Part shown: positions 1-7,892 of the stretch, one piece after another
How positions within the stretch are numbered: position 1 is the first letter of the stretch
Layout: each line of letters starts with the position of its first letter
Assembly (NCBI GenBank): GCA_965219925.1
Contig: OZ244795.1
Coordinates: 1,302,001 to 1,366,000, forward strand
DNA from: Bin87 sp965219925
GTDB taxonomy: Bacteria; Chloroflexota; Dehalococcoidia; Lucifugimonadales; UBA3495
Direction of reading: 5' to 3'
Length of the DNA: 64,000 bases
Notes under the pieces: model-generated
Seen by the model: the letters and a program-made list of their open reading frames with translations, nothing else
Database searches by the model: none
What the model was told of the DNA's origin: nothing
Program-made: the position numbers and the translations under genes

Positions 1-146
1 ATTTGGGTGGTTCCAGTAGCGGCGGCCGTGGGTCCGGTGGAACCGGAGGGGTCGGTTGTGGCGGCATCTTCCGAGGTGCATGCCACAGCGGCGACCACGA
101 CCAACAGAATTGCGGCGCCCGCGACATATTTCAGATAGCGATTCAT
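1..146 (-). CDS. Lipoprotein N-terminus (partial, runs off the window)
   Basis: Only the first 48 or so codons are present; the gene continues beyond the left edge. The ATG at 146 is preceded by an AGGAGA ribosome site about nine bases upstream. The protein starts MNRYLKY, followed by a hydrophobic stretch ending in a lipobox (V-A-A-V-A-C, Cys23), then a Ser/Thr/Gly/Pro-rich linker. This is a typical exported, lipid-anchored protein; in such genomes these are often ABC-transporter binding proteins, but nothing in the visible part proves that. Confidence 0.75.
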   Translation of the reverse strand, partial: MNRYLKYVAGAAILLVVVAAVACTSEDAATTDPSGSTGPTAAATGTTQ

Positions 147-253
147 TGGATCAAATTCTCCTGTTTTGGAATGGAGTCTTATTCCCCTGTCACTGAGGCA
201 CGATTAGTTTCGCAAACGTTACCGCATATTGCAATATCGTGGCGCCATTGTTT

Positions 254-374
254 AGGGCTTTTTCAAAGTCCTCCGACCTCCGCTCATGGTGAGATTGTCG
301 AACCATCGGCGACCGTCCTTCGACAGGCTCAGGACGAGCGGGTGTTTGATTTCCGCAACTTTGAAAAGGCCCTG
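254..374. repeat. Family A palindromic element, copy 1
   Basis: A 121-bp non-coding element with imperfect terminal inverted repeats (about AGGGCTTTTTCAAAGT at the left, ACTTTGAAAAGGCCCTG at the right) and an inner inverted module around CTCATGGTGAG and CCTTCGACAGGCTCAGG. The flanks resemble each other only loosely (CATTGTTT against CTATTGTC), so a target duplication is weak here. It fills the gap between two convergent-side minus-strand genes. Confidence 0.8.
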
Positions 375-425
375 CCTATTGTCGATGGCAGGTTTGCCGA
401 TGATCGGACACCATGTTTGTTGTAC

Positions 426-1208
426 CTATTCGAACGCCCAGTATCGCAAGGCGGATTCACCGAATATTTTCGCAATGTCCTGGGCCGGGCACCAGGAACC
501 CACCTGTTCCATCGTGTGGGCCAGAGAATTGCGGTAGCCCTCCCGGTTGGTTACGCGCGGCCAGTCGGAGCCCCAAACCATCCGGTCCGGACCGAAAGCG
601 TCGTAGGCCATGCGCACGTACGGCGGCGTATTGGCATAGGGGAACGGCGGGTCGCTGATCTCACCCATGCCATGAATTTTGATCGCCGTATTGTCAAAGC
701 GGGACAACGTCAACGCCGCGCGGAACACGTCGTCGGAGAGCATTGAATCGGCTCCGATGGCGTAGATGCCCATGCCGGCCAGGTGTTCGATGATTACGGT
801 CAGGTTTGGCAATGACCCTACCAACTCGGCAAATTCGGGTGAAGCGAATCCCGCCGCCGCGCCCCCGACGCTTACCGACATCCCCAAATCGGCAGCCCGC
901 CGCCATATAGCCAGCGGGTCATTTCCCGGTGAGCGGTGAAAATTGCGAATACGCAGGGTCTCTGCCCCAGCGATATATAGAGTCTCCAACGTGTCGCCCG
1001 CCGCGGGGTCATCGACGTCCACGCGGCATACGACTGAAAACCGTCCGGGGAAGCGACGCTTGCATTCCAGCACATACGAATTGTCCAGGGTGGCGGTGGA
1101 TTGCACTAACACCGTTTTCGACACGCCGTTCAGCTCCATTTGGGCCAGCAACATTTCCACCGGTTCGTATTGGTTGCGTCCGATGTGAACATGGGTATCG
1201 ACAATCAT
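426..1208 (-). CDS. Amidohydrolase-family metal-dependent hydrolase (TIM barrel)
   Basis: A 260-residue protein that begins MIVDTHVHIG, the HxH metal motif (His6, His8) of the amidohydrolase-2 family. A further conserved His lies in VIIEHLAGMG and the C-terminal metal Asp is in WGSDWPR. These cytoplasmic enzymes hydrolyse lactones or amides, or decarboxylate aromatic acids; the substrate cannot be read from the sequence. A GGAGA site precedes the ATG. It stands alone between a repeat and a composite mobile element. A second amidohydrolase of the same broad family lies at 17480-18481. Confidence 0.88.
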   Translation of the reverse strand: MIVDTHVHIGRNQYEPVEMLLAQMELNGVSKTVLVQSTATLDNSYVLECKRRFPGRFSVVCRVDVDDPAAGDTLETLYIAGAETLRIRNFHRSPGNDPLAIWRRAADLGMSVSVGGAAAGFASPEFAELVGSLPNLTVIIEHLAGMGIYAIGADSMLSDDVFRAALTLSRFDNTAIKIHGMGEISDPPFPYANTPPYVRMAYDAFGPDRMVWGSDWPRVTNREGYRNSLAHTMEQVGSWCPAQDIAKIFGESALRYWAFE

Positions 1209-1297
1209 CGTAAATCTCCAACCTGATGCGGGCTAAATGGCGACCACTTCCAACGGGTCCAATATAGCATCGCATAAAAGAAGACACGGCATTAAGC

Positions 1298-1601
1298 CTC
1301 ACGCGTAGCCACATTGTCATTGCGAGCATAGCGTGGCAATCTCGTCGCCGTAGGAATGGTGATTTGCCGACGTGTGTTCAACCTCAACGAGATTGCCACG
1401 TCGCTGGCGTTCTTGGCGATGACAGGGGGTGGCGAATTTCACCCTCACCCCATCCCCCTCTCCCATCGAGGGAGAGGGGGATGGGACGGGTTTTTACCTG
1501 GATGGACAGGATGAGTAGGATGGACAGGATTTTGGGGTGAGGCAGGGAACGAGATTGCCGTGCTGCGCTCGCAATGACGGATTAAAGTGGGTACGCGTGA
1601 G
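1298..1601. mobile_element. Family B element with internal insertion, composite copy
   Basis: A 304-bp element bounded by CTCACGCGTAGCC at the left and its inverted counterpart GGGTACGCGTGAG at the right. It is flanked by GGCATTAAGC and GGGATTAAGC, a 10-bp target duplication with one mismatch. The core carries the family B palindrome (TCATTGCGAG, GCAATCTCGT, ACGAGATTGCCACG). Unlike other copies, the middle also contains a 16-bp perfect hairpin (1449-1485) and a tandem 11-mer, ATGGACAGGAT. No coding capacity. It occupies most of the 1209-1867 intergenic space. Confidence 0.85.
1449..1485. repeat. Perfect 16-bp hairpin inside the composite element
   Basis: CCCATCCCCCTCTCCC (1449-1464) pairs perfectly with GGGAGAGGGGGATGGG (1470-1485) across a five-base loop. 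No T-run follows on either strand, so it is not a standard terminator. It looks like a separate repeat that landed within the family B element. Confidence 0.8.
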
Positions 1602-1614
1602 GGGATTAAGCAAA

Positions 1615-1643
1615 TTGACCTGTGATTGGGAATCCGTGATAAT
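1615..1643 (+). promoter_or_regulatory. Sigma-70-type promoter upstream of the Rieske gene
   Basis: TTGACC (1615-1620) and GATAAT (1638-1643) are separated by exactly 17 bases, close to the housekeeping consensus. It lies just outside the right end of the composite mobile element and about 220 bases before the Rieske oxygenase start, implying a long 5' leader. No riboswitch fold was recognised in that leader. Confidence 0.5.
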
Positions 1644-1867
1644 GCGGGAGATTATTGGTGCATTCAGCGAAAAGATATACGGTCGTAGCAGCGTTCGCCT
1701 TTGGGTCTGCGTGCAACTACCGGATATGCCTATTAGATCGACGGGACAAATTTACTGCAGGAAAATCGCCGGTTGTCGCTCGCTCGTCGGGATTCGCCGG
1801 CGTATGCGGTTTTGTAACCGGCAAGTAACCGCCCCGCAATTCAGGCGGAAGAAGGAGGAACAGCCCC

Positions 1868-3172
1868 ATGATTTCACAGGCCGATAACATTACCCTAACC
1901 CAGGTGGGAGCCGGCACACCGATGGGTGATTTGATGCGCCGCTACTGGATGCCGGCATTGCTGTCGTGGGAGCTCGCCGAACCGGATGGTGAACCGGTCC
2001 GCCTGAAACTGCTGGGTGAGCATCTGGTTGCGTTTCGCGACACCGAGGGGCGCATCGGCCTGCTGGAAGAACTATGTCCACACCGCCTGGTTTCGTTGTG
2101 GCTGGGCCGCAACGAAGAATGCGGGTTACGCTGCGTTTATCACGGCTGGAAATTTGACGTCAATGGCCAGTGCGTCGATATGATGAACGAGCCCGCGGAC
2201 AGTGATTTTCCGTCGAAAATGACGACGGTGTCTTACCCCACAATTGAGATGGGCGGCGTGATTTGGGCCTACATGGGGCCGAAAGAACATGCTCCCGCTC
2301 CGCCCAACTTTGAGTGGGCTTCGGTGCCGGCAACGCACCGTCACGTTACCAAAAACATGCAGGAGTGCAACTGGCTGCAGGCGCTGGAAGGGGGGATCGA
2401 CTCGGCCCACGCCACGATTCTGCACCGGACGCTCCGGGCTGACACCACCCACGCCGGCCTGCGGATTGACTCGCCACACGTGCAGGGTCGGCCGCCGGAA
2501 CTGGAGGTAGACATAACCGACTACGGTTATCGTTACGTCGGGATTCGCTCGCTGGGAGACGAGGGCAACCACATCAGGGCTTATCACTTCATCATGCCGT
2601 TCCACCAGATCCGCGCCAGTCAACGCGGATACCGGGGCCGGCCCGGGCCAGCGGGTTTCCTCGCTTCCGGACACATGTGGGTGCCCATGGACGACAACTC
2701 GGTCATGGTGTGGAACTGGGATTTGTCCTACGATGATCCGATCGGGGATGACGAGCGTGTGGAGATGGACCGCAGCTACGGGCGTGGGCCCGAGCACATG
2801 CTGGACAGCTTCCGAACCAGGGTTAATCGGGACAACAACTGGATGATTAACCGCGATGTTCAGAAAACGGAAACCTTCAGCGGTATCGAGGGCGTCAACG
2901 CTCAGGACGTTGCAGTGCAGGAAAGCATGGGTTATGTGGTAGACCGCACCAGGGAGAACCTGTCCCGCACCGACATGGCCATCATTTATGCTCGCCGCAT
3001 GTTGCTACAGGCTACCCGCACCGTTGCCGAAGGGGAGACGCCACCGGGCGTTGCTGGCAATTACTACATGCTGCGACCGGCACAGGCGGTTTTGCCCGTG
3101 GACGTGGATTGGCGGGACGCGTTGTGGGACGATTTGTACCCTGACGGCTCCCAACAGCGTAACGGGAAGTAA
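1868..3172 (+). CDS. Rieske non-heme iron oxygenase, large subunit (phthalate 4,5-dioxygenase type)
   Basis: A 434-residue oxygenase. The Rieske 2Fe-2S domain shows C-x-H (Cys70, His72) and C-x2-H (Cys89, His92). The mononuclear iron site is in the segment D-S-A-H-A-T-I-L-H, giving His181 and His186. Members insert oxygen into aromatic rings or demethylate aryl ethers, with electrons from a separate reductase; no reductase or ferredoxin gene is adjacent, so it must borrow one. An AAGGAGG site nine bases upstream fixes the ATG. A bidirectional terminator follows. Substrate is unknown. Confidence 0.93.
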   Translation: MISQADNITLTQVGAGTPMGDLMRRYWMPALLSWELAEPDGEPVRLKLLGEHLVAFRDTEGRIGLLEELCPHRLVSLWLGRNEECGLRCVYHGWKFDVNGQCVDMMNEPADSDFPSKMTTVSYPTIEMGGVIWAYMGPKEHAPAPPNFEWASVPATHRHVTKNMQECNWLQALEGGIDSAHATILHRTLRADTTHAGLRIDSPHVQGRPPELEVDITDYGYRYVGIRSLGDEGNHIRAYHFIMPFHQIRASQRGYRGRPGPAGFLASGHMWVPMDDNSVMVWNWDLSYDDPIGDDERVEMDRSYGRGPEHMLDSFRTRVNRDNNWMINRDVQKTETFSGIEGVNAQDVAVQESMGYVVDRTRENLSRTDMAIIYARRMLLQATRTVAEGETPPGVAGNYYMLRPAQAVLPVDVDWRDALWDDLYPDGSQQRNGK

Positions 3173-3195
3173 AGGGGGCAATGTATATGGCAAAA

Positions 3196-3230
3196 GGTAG
3201 GGGCGAATGGTTATTCGCCCCTACCTTTTT
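3196..3230 (+). terminator. Bidirectional intrinsic terminator
   Basis: GGTAGGGGCGAAT and ATTCGCCCCTACC form a perfect 13-bp stem with a GGTT loop, followed by TTTTT and preceded by AAAA. It ends the Rieske transcript on the plus strand and also closes the minus-strand cluster that ends at 3249. Confidence 0.9.
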
Positions 3231-3248
3231 CGTGCCGTGTCTGAGTAC

Positions 3249-3476
3249 TCAATTGTCCAAGGCAAGATCCCGCCTTACCGCGGCAGAAGTATGAACGTCT
3301 TCCCGACCGCTGCGAATCCGTTCAAGAACCTCCACAGAGAGATAATAATCCTCAACGTCGTCAATCCCGCGTTCAATGATCTCGTGCAAGAAGAACGATT
3401 TGGAGTGCCCGGTTTGTGAAGCCAAGAAATCCAGCCTCTCCTCGGTTTCGGGCGAAAGCACAATCGTGATAGCCAT
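3249..3476 (-). CDS. Ribbon-helix-helix antitoxin-like protein (orphan)
   Basis: A 75-residue protein starting MAITIVLSPETEERL, typical of RelB/CopG-like ribbon-helix-helix DNA-binding antitoxins: a short beta strand, then two helices (DFLASQTGHSKSFFLHEIIERG), then an acidic C-terminal tail that usually wraps the toxin. An upstream in-frame ATG exists at 3521, but an AGGAG site seven bases before 3476 favours the shorter start. No RelE/ParE toxin gene lies on either side. The downstream side runs straight into a terminator. It may be orphaned or act as a simple regulator. Confidence 0.8.
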   Translation of the reverse strand: MAITIVLSPETEERLDFLASQTGHSKSFFLHEIIERGIDDVEDYYLSVEVLERIRSGREDVHTSAAVRRDLALDN

Positions 3477-3524
3477 GCCGTGCTCCTGATAATAACTGAT
3501 TTTTCGGTTTTGATTTGGCACAGG

Positions 3525-4064
3525 TCATCTCATAATATTTGGCAAGGTACGTTCATCCGAGATCTTATAATCGCTCTTGATGATCCATTGAACCGAGTAA
3601 TCAAACTCTTCCAAAGCGCGAGAAGCAATCCAGCCTGAGTCAAACCCACCTGATTCGAATCTTGCACAGCGCCACAAACATACTCGGTATCTGTACGATG
3701 GAGTAAGATTGCTTTCCCAATGGAGCAAGCACTGCGACCTATTAGTCACCCCTGCCTGCAATTCTACCTCGTCTATCAGCTTGAACGTGCTGTCATATAC
3801 GCTTACCGACAACCAAGGCCCGATATCTCTCGATTTGTCGTATCCCTGACAAGCTTCGCCAGTACGCTCATGTTGAAACTTTTTGCCTTCGAGCGCAAAG
3901 GCCCCACGAAGCCTTGTTCCGTTTTCAATAGGCGTCGGTTCCAATTCAGTGGCAGTCGGTTCGACACTGGCGCGGTCATTAGGTACAGGAGTGCTGACAG
4001 GTGTTTCTGGCAAACACGCGATTATGGCGATGGCAATTCCGATCACCCCTATGAACTCCTTCAT
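3525..4064 (-). CDS. Secreted lipoprotein of unknown function
   Basis: A 179-residue protein with a short signal peptide ending in a lipobox (I-I-A-C, Cys17), a Pro/Thr-rich linker, then a globular domain with four further cysteines that could pair as disulfides. The chosen ATG at 4064 has an AAAGGTGA site five bases upstream; a GTG three codons earlier is also possible. It sits between the frameshifted small gene and the antitoxin on the same strand, in a visibly AT-richer stretch. I do not recognise the family. Confidence 0.65.
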   Translation of the reverse strand: MKEFIGVIGIAIAIIACLPETPVSTPVPNDRASVEPTATELEPTPIENGTRLRGAFALEGKKFQHERTGEACQGYDKSRDIGPWLSVSVYDSTFKLIDEVELQAGVTNRSQCLLHWESNLTPSYRYRVCLWRCARFESGGFDSGWIASRALEEFDYSVQWIIKSDYKISDERTLPNIMR

Positions 4065-4134
4065 GTTGTTCACCTTTCACTTCGCAAGGGCGCATTTCGG
4101 ATGCATATCCAGGGTTGGATTCTAGGTCATGGAT

Positions 4135-4429
4135 TCAACTCGCGATCTGGCTCAGTAATTCCCTGGCTTTGGCAGTAACCTGTTCGTAGTTCGGGATACG
4201 CCTTGACTGGATCACATTTCGCAGCGCATCCTCCGCTCTGCCGGACGTTATGATTCTTCGTGTTTGACTGACACGGGTTCTAGCCGCTTTCAGTGTAGCC
4301 TTCTTGGCGAATCAACAGTTCAATGAGGCTTCTATCGGACTGCGTTCGGTCGGCAAACTGACAGTAATAAGTTACAAAGCATCCTTTTCCAATGCTCCGT
4401 AGGCTTCTTTCCAACTGGTCATCGTTCAT
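4135..4429 (-). pseudogene. Small conserved-type protein, frameshifted
   Basis: ATG at 4429 has a good AGGAGA site. The first frame gives about 50 residues starting MNDDQLERSL and ending EGYTESG at a TAG. Reading on in another frame from the same point gives KAARTRVSQTRRII and then about 40 well-formed residues to a TGA at 4135-4137. Joined, the two halves make one compact roughly 98-residue protein; the length (295 bp) is off by one base. The break is at an A-run near 4285, so two A's may have been lost. Function unknown. Confidence 0.65.
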
Positions 4430-4454
4430 TTTCTTTGTCTCCTAAAGTTATAGA

Positions 4455-4489
4455 AAAGTCCGGGGCTGCCAAAGCGAGCCCCGGACTTT
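4455..4489 (-). terminator. Intrinsic terminator after the first flavin oxidoreductase
   Basis: AAAGTCCGGGGCT and AGCCCCGGACTTT form a perfect 13-bp stem around a nine-base loop. On the minus strand the stem is followed by TTTTCTATAA. It lies 22 bases past the stop codon of the luciferase-family gene at 4511-5662. Confidence 0.9.
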
Positions 4490-4510
4490 CGCTGACTGTA
4501 AAGGTGGTGC

Positions 4511-5662
4511 CTAGCCCTCTTTCAGCGCGGGGATTACCCTGGTGCCCAGCAACTCGACGGAACGCATTACGTCTTCGTGGGGCATGTGGCCTTCGTTGCC
4601 GTAGATGAGGATGTAACCGGGTTCGAGGTCCTGGCGGATGTGCCGCAACTTCTCGGTTACGGTTTCAGGGCTGCCCACGATGATATTGTAGGCGTCCTGC
4701 AGCTGCTCATAAGTCATGCGCTGGCCCATGGTGCCGGTGCCGATCAGGGGGCGCGACATCTTGATGCGCAGGGCTTCGCGAGACTGGTAACCGGGCGGGT
4801 CGTTGAATTCCATCGGCCCACGGTTGCGGTGGTTCTCGGTCCACAGGAAGGTTCGGCCAATTTCCTGGGCCTTTTCATCTGTGTCGGCAACCAAGCAGCG
4901 GATCAGGTAACCGAAGTGCTCGGGGCCAGCTTCGTAACCTTCCTCGGCGGCGGTCTCGTGGTAGATGCCTTTGAGCTGCTTGGTCAGGTCCAGCAGTGAA
5001 CCCAGGTTCATGTAGGGATACCGGTGCTTGGCGGCCCAGATTACGGACTCAGGGCTGCCGGTGCCGGGGAACCAGACCGGAGGGTGCGGCTTCTGGATTG
5101 GCACGACCCAGGGGTTGACCATGCGGTGCGGCCAATATTCGCCGTCCCAGCGGAACGGGCCGGGTTGCGTCCAGCACTTCACGATGAGGTCGTGGGCCTC
5201 TTCGAATCGCGGGCGGTTTTCCGTGGGCGAATAGCCGGCATGCAGCGTTTCGACGGCGGTGCCCCGAACGAATCCGGAGATGATGCGGCCGCCGCTGATG
5301 CAGTCGAGCATAGCGATTTCTTCGGCCATCTTGACGGGGTCATTGACTGCGATTACGTTGCCCAGCATCGCAATTTTTGCTCTTTTGGTGCGCTGGGTAA
5401 TAACGGCGGCGTCAACGTTGACCGACGGTTTCATGCACCAGTACGAACTGTGGTGCTCGTTGGACATGATGCCGTCGAAGCCCACCTCGTCGGCCAGCTG
5501 ATACTGGTCGTGGTAGTTGGAGTATAGTACGTGGGCCTTTTCGGGATCGAAGTAGGTATTTGGGAAGTGCATCCGCCCCGATTCGTAGGGCGCCAGGTCG
5601 TCTTCGGTGACGTGGCCGTAAGGCTGTTCTGAGAACCAGAACACTTCAAGCTGGTGAGCCAT
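4511..5662 (-). CDS. LLM-class flavin-dependent oxidoreductase (copy 1)
   Basis: A 383-residue protein of the bacterial luciferase-like monooxygenase family. The fold is a TIM barrel that uses reduced FMN or F420. Family segments visible are EVFWFSEQPYGH near the start, SNEHHSSYWC, the barrel block AEEIAMLDCISGGR, and the C-terminal SPETVTEKLR block. These enzymes oxidise small organic molecules, often with C-S, C-N or ketone substrates; substrate not predictable. AAGGAGC precedes the ATG. It lies upstream of an intrinsic terminator and just downstream of an alpha/beta hydrolase on the same strand, a likely two-gene unit. Paralogs are at 23134 and 31083. Confidence 0.93.
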   Translation of the reverse strand: MAHQLEVFWFSEQPYGHVTEDDLAPYESGRMHFPNTYFDPEKAHVLYSNYHDQYQLADEVGFDGIMSNEHHSSYWCMKPSVNVDAAVITQRTKRAKIAMLGNVIAVNDPVKMAEEIAMLDCISGGRIISGFVRGTAVETLHAGYSPTENRPRFEEAHDLIVKCWTQPGPFRWDGEYWPHRMVNPWVVPIQKPHPPVWFPGTGSPESVIWAAKHRYPYMNLGSLLDLTKQLKGIYHETAAEEGYEAGPEHFGYLIRCLVADTDEKAQEIGRTFLWTENHRNRGPMEFNDPPGYQSREALRIKMSRPLIGTGTMGQRMTYEQLQDAYNIIVGSPETVTEKLRHIRQDLEPGYILIYGNEGHMPHEDVMRSVELLGTRVIPALKEG

Positions 5663-5757
5663 GATGGTTTGCTCCTTCTCGGTGTCGCGCGGCAGAATGG
5701 GTTGAGTGTGGCAGCGGGGTTGGTTCCGGTAATTGGGGAACGATGGGTTCCTGCCGG

Positions 5758-6552
5758 CTAAAGGCTGTTCAGGAAGCTGTTGACTGCAGAAACAAATTCG
5801 CTGCGCTTTTCAATGGCCGGCGAATGGCCACAATTGTCGATGATACAAAGCTGGCTGCCATTGATCGCCTGCTGGAACATGTGCCCACATTCAACGGGAA
5901 TGATGGCATCTTCCCGGCCCCAGACGATCAGTGTTGGCGTGTCGACGCGAGCCAGCGTATGCGGTAGGCTCGGGTTGTTCAGGTATGGTCGCCAGCAGAG
6001 TTGAGAGGCGGTGATGGCGTTGGAGTGGACTACCAGCTGTTCTTCGGGAGTCAACTCGCGGGTGAGGTGTTCGTAGTTTTCCACCTGGTTGGGATCGTGG
6101 AAGCGCTGCTGTAGCCTGGTGTCGGCGGAAACCATGAATATCTCTGCGATCTCGCCTTGAACCGGCTTGATGCCAGCGGCGTCCACCAGGATCAGGGCGT
6201 CGATGTTGTGGTCATCCATGGCTGCCATCTCGGCAGAAACCCAGCCACCCATTGATGAGCCCATGAGCACGATGTTCTGCAAGCCCAGGGCGTCAATGAA
6301 CATATGGTTGAAAAGCGCCACGTCGGTAATGGTCTTTGCCCAACCGGGGCCCTCGGTCCCATTGAAACCGGGTTGGCTGGGAACGTATACCGTGTAATTG
6401 GCCGCCAGGTCTTCGTGATAGGCCTGCCATCCGGAGGATCCGCCGGCGCCGTGGAAAAAGACCAGTGGTGGGCCGCTGCCGCCGGAGAACATCTCCACGG
6501 CGGTACCATTAACGTTTACGGAGGTTCGGGAACCGCTCTGTACTGTTGTCAT
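5758..6552 (-). CDS. Alpha/beta hydrolase
   Basis: A 264-residue hydrolase with an oxyanion-hole segment FFHGAGGSS, a nucleophile elbow G-S-S-M-G-G (Ser100), an acid in WGREDA (Asp215) and a catalytic His in NCGHSP (His243). The full triad is present and the length is normal. It would cleave an ester, lactone or C-C bond of a meta-cleavage-type intermediate. It shares strand and a 95-bp gap with the flavin oxidoreductase downstream, so the pair may act on one substrate (oxidation, then hydrolysis). That coupling is inference. Confidence 0.9.
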   Translation of the reverse strand: MTTVQSGSRTSVNVNGTAVEMFSGGSGPPLVFFHGAGGSSGWQAYHEDLAANYTVYVPSQPGFNGTEGPGWAKTITDVALFNHMFIDALGLQNIVLMGSSMGGWVSAEMAAMDDHNIDALILVDAAGIKPVQGEIAEIFMVSADTRLQQRFHDPNQVENYEHLTRELTPEEQLVVHSNAITASQLCWRPYLNNPSLPHTLARVDTPTLIVWGREDAIIPVECGHMFQQAINGSQLCIIDNCGHSPAIEKRSEFVSAVNSFLNSL

Positions 6553-6625
6553 ACTCTCGTTCCTGCCAAGTTTGAGTTGCCGCTATTCTGTAACAGGGGT
6601 AGTCGGATGTCAAGACGGGTGCCTG

Positions 6626-6834
6626 CTCACGCCTACTCACTTTGATCTGTCATTGCGACCCCGTGCTTGATACGGGGGTGGCAATCTCGTCGCCGCAGCA
6701 ATGGTGGTTTGCCGACGTGTGTTCAACCTCAACGAGATTGCCACGTCGCTGCGCTCCTCGCAATGACCGGTGGGGGTGGGCGCTCCCCGCAATGACAGTA
6801 GGCCAGTTGGTTTGACAAAGTGGGTACGCGTGAG
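6626..6834. mobile_element. Family B element with exact 9-bp target duplication
   Basis: A 209-bp element with ends CTCACGCCTACTCACTTT and AAAGTGGGTACGCGTGAG. It is flanked on both sides by GGGTGCCTG (6617-6625 and 6835-6843), an exact 9-bp target-site duplication. The core is the TCATTGCGA / TCGCAATGA palindrome with nested GCAATCTCGT and ACGAGATTGC arms. No coding capacity. It fills the gap between two minus-strand genes. Confidence 0.9.
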
Positions 6835-6893
6835 GGGTGCCTGCCGTGGCACGAAACCGCCCGCGCGTAACGCAAATCGCAGCGCCGGCAAAT

Positions 6894-7886
6894 CTATCCG
6901 TCGCGTTGCAGAAGTCTCGTTATGGCCCGATTTACCAGGTTGGCAGCCAGGGGAATTTTGTAGGCGTTGTCGGGCAGCGGCCTGGGATCTACGATCGCCA
7001 GCGACCCGGCTTCCGCCGTTGATACCGATGCAACTGATTGGGATCGCAAATAATCCTCGGTGGCAGCGGCGCGATATGGGGTGGGCGCCACTCCCCCCAG
7101 AACTATCGACGCCCGACTGATGGAGCCATCCACCATATCAATAGCTGCCGCCACACTCACCAGGGCGAAATCTCCGGATTCCCGTTCCCCTGCTTTTAGG
7201 TAGATGCTGCGCTGCGCCGTGGATGGCGGCGGCAATGTGATGCCGGTAAGGATCTCTCCCGGTGTCAGAATGTTCTCCCTCATCAGATCCACGTCGGGGC
7301 CGATGAAGAATTGGTCGATGGGCAAATTCCGTTCTCCCTGGAGGCCAGCTATGCTGACCGAGGCTCCCAGCGCTGTCAGCGCCACGGCAGTATCGGACGG
7401 GTGCACGATAAAACACCGGTCGCCTCCGGTGACGCAGAGATACTTGCCCATTCCCTGAACGGCAAAACAGTGGTCGCCCCCACGCTTCAAACACACCGTC
7501 AGGGGATGGCGATAGTACCAGCAGCGTGGACGCTGGTTGAGGTTCCCACCCAATGTTCCCAGGTTGCGGACCTGCGGAGTGGCGAGACCGGCCGCGGCTT
7601 CGGCGAGCGCCGTATGGTTGTTACGGATTTCAGCGTGGGAAGCGATGTCCGCGATGGTGACCAGGGCGCCTATTCGCAGCTCCCCACCGGCAGTTGCCGC
7701 GATTTCGCGCAAGTTGGAATCGGGCACGTTATCCAGCGCGACCAATGTGGACGGGGTGGCGGTGCCGTCCCGTATTTCGGACAGCAGATCGGTGCCGCCG
7801 GCAATCATGGCAGCGCTATTGGGTTCGGCGGCCAGGATGGCGCAGGCTTCATCCAGTGTTGCCGGTTGGCGCAGACGGAACGGCAT
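6894..7886 (-). CDS. Molybdenum hydroxylase medium (FAD) subunit, xanthine dehydrogenase/CoxM family
   Basis: A 330-residue FAD-binding subunit. The flavin motif MIAGGTDLL (residues 27-35) and the second motif TLGGNLNQRP (111-120) are clear. Between FAD halves there is a Cys-rich segment (Cys122, 132, 140, 151, 158). A comparable insertion in 4-hydroxybenzoyl-CoA reductase beta subunits carries an extra 4Fe-4S cluster, so one may be present here. The gene starts six bases after the large-subunit stop, so the two are co-transcribed. The 2Fe-2S subunit is on the other strand, at 10495. Confidence 0.92.
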   Translation of the reverse strand: MPFRLRQPATLDEACAILAAEPNSAAMIAGGTDLLSEIRDGTATPSTLVALDNVPDSNLREIAATAGGELRIGALVTIADIASHAEIRNNHTALAEAAAGLATPQVRNLGTLGGNLNQRPRCWYYRHPLTVCLKRGGDHCFAVQGMGKYLCVTGGDRCFIVHPSDTAVALTALGASVSIAGLQGERNLPIDQFFIGPDVDLMRENILTPGEILTGITLPPPSTAQRSIYLKAGERESGDFALVSVAAAIDMVDGSISRASIVLGGVAPTPYRAAATEDYLRSQSVASVSTAEAGSLAIVDPRPLPDNAYKIPLAANLVNRAITRLLQRDG

Positions 7887-7892
7887 AGCGAT

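Noticed and set aside
1437..1500. C/G-rich hairpin read as a transcription terminator
   Set aside because: No T-run follows on either strand and it lies inside a mobile element.
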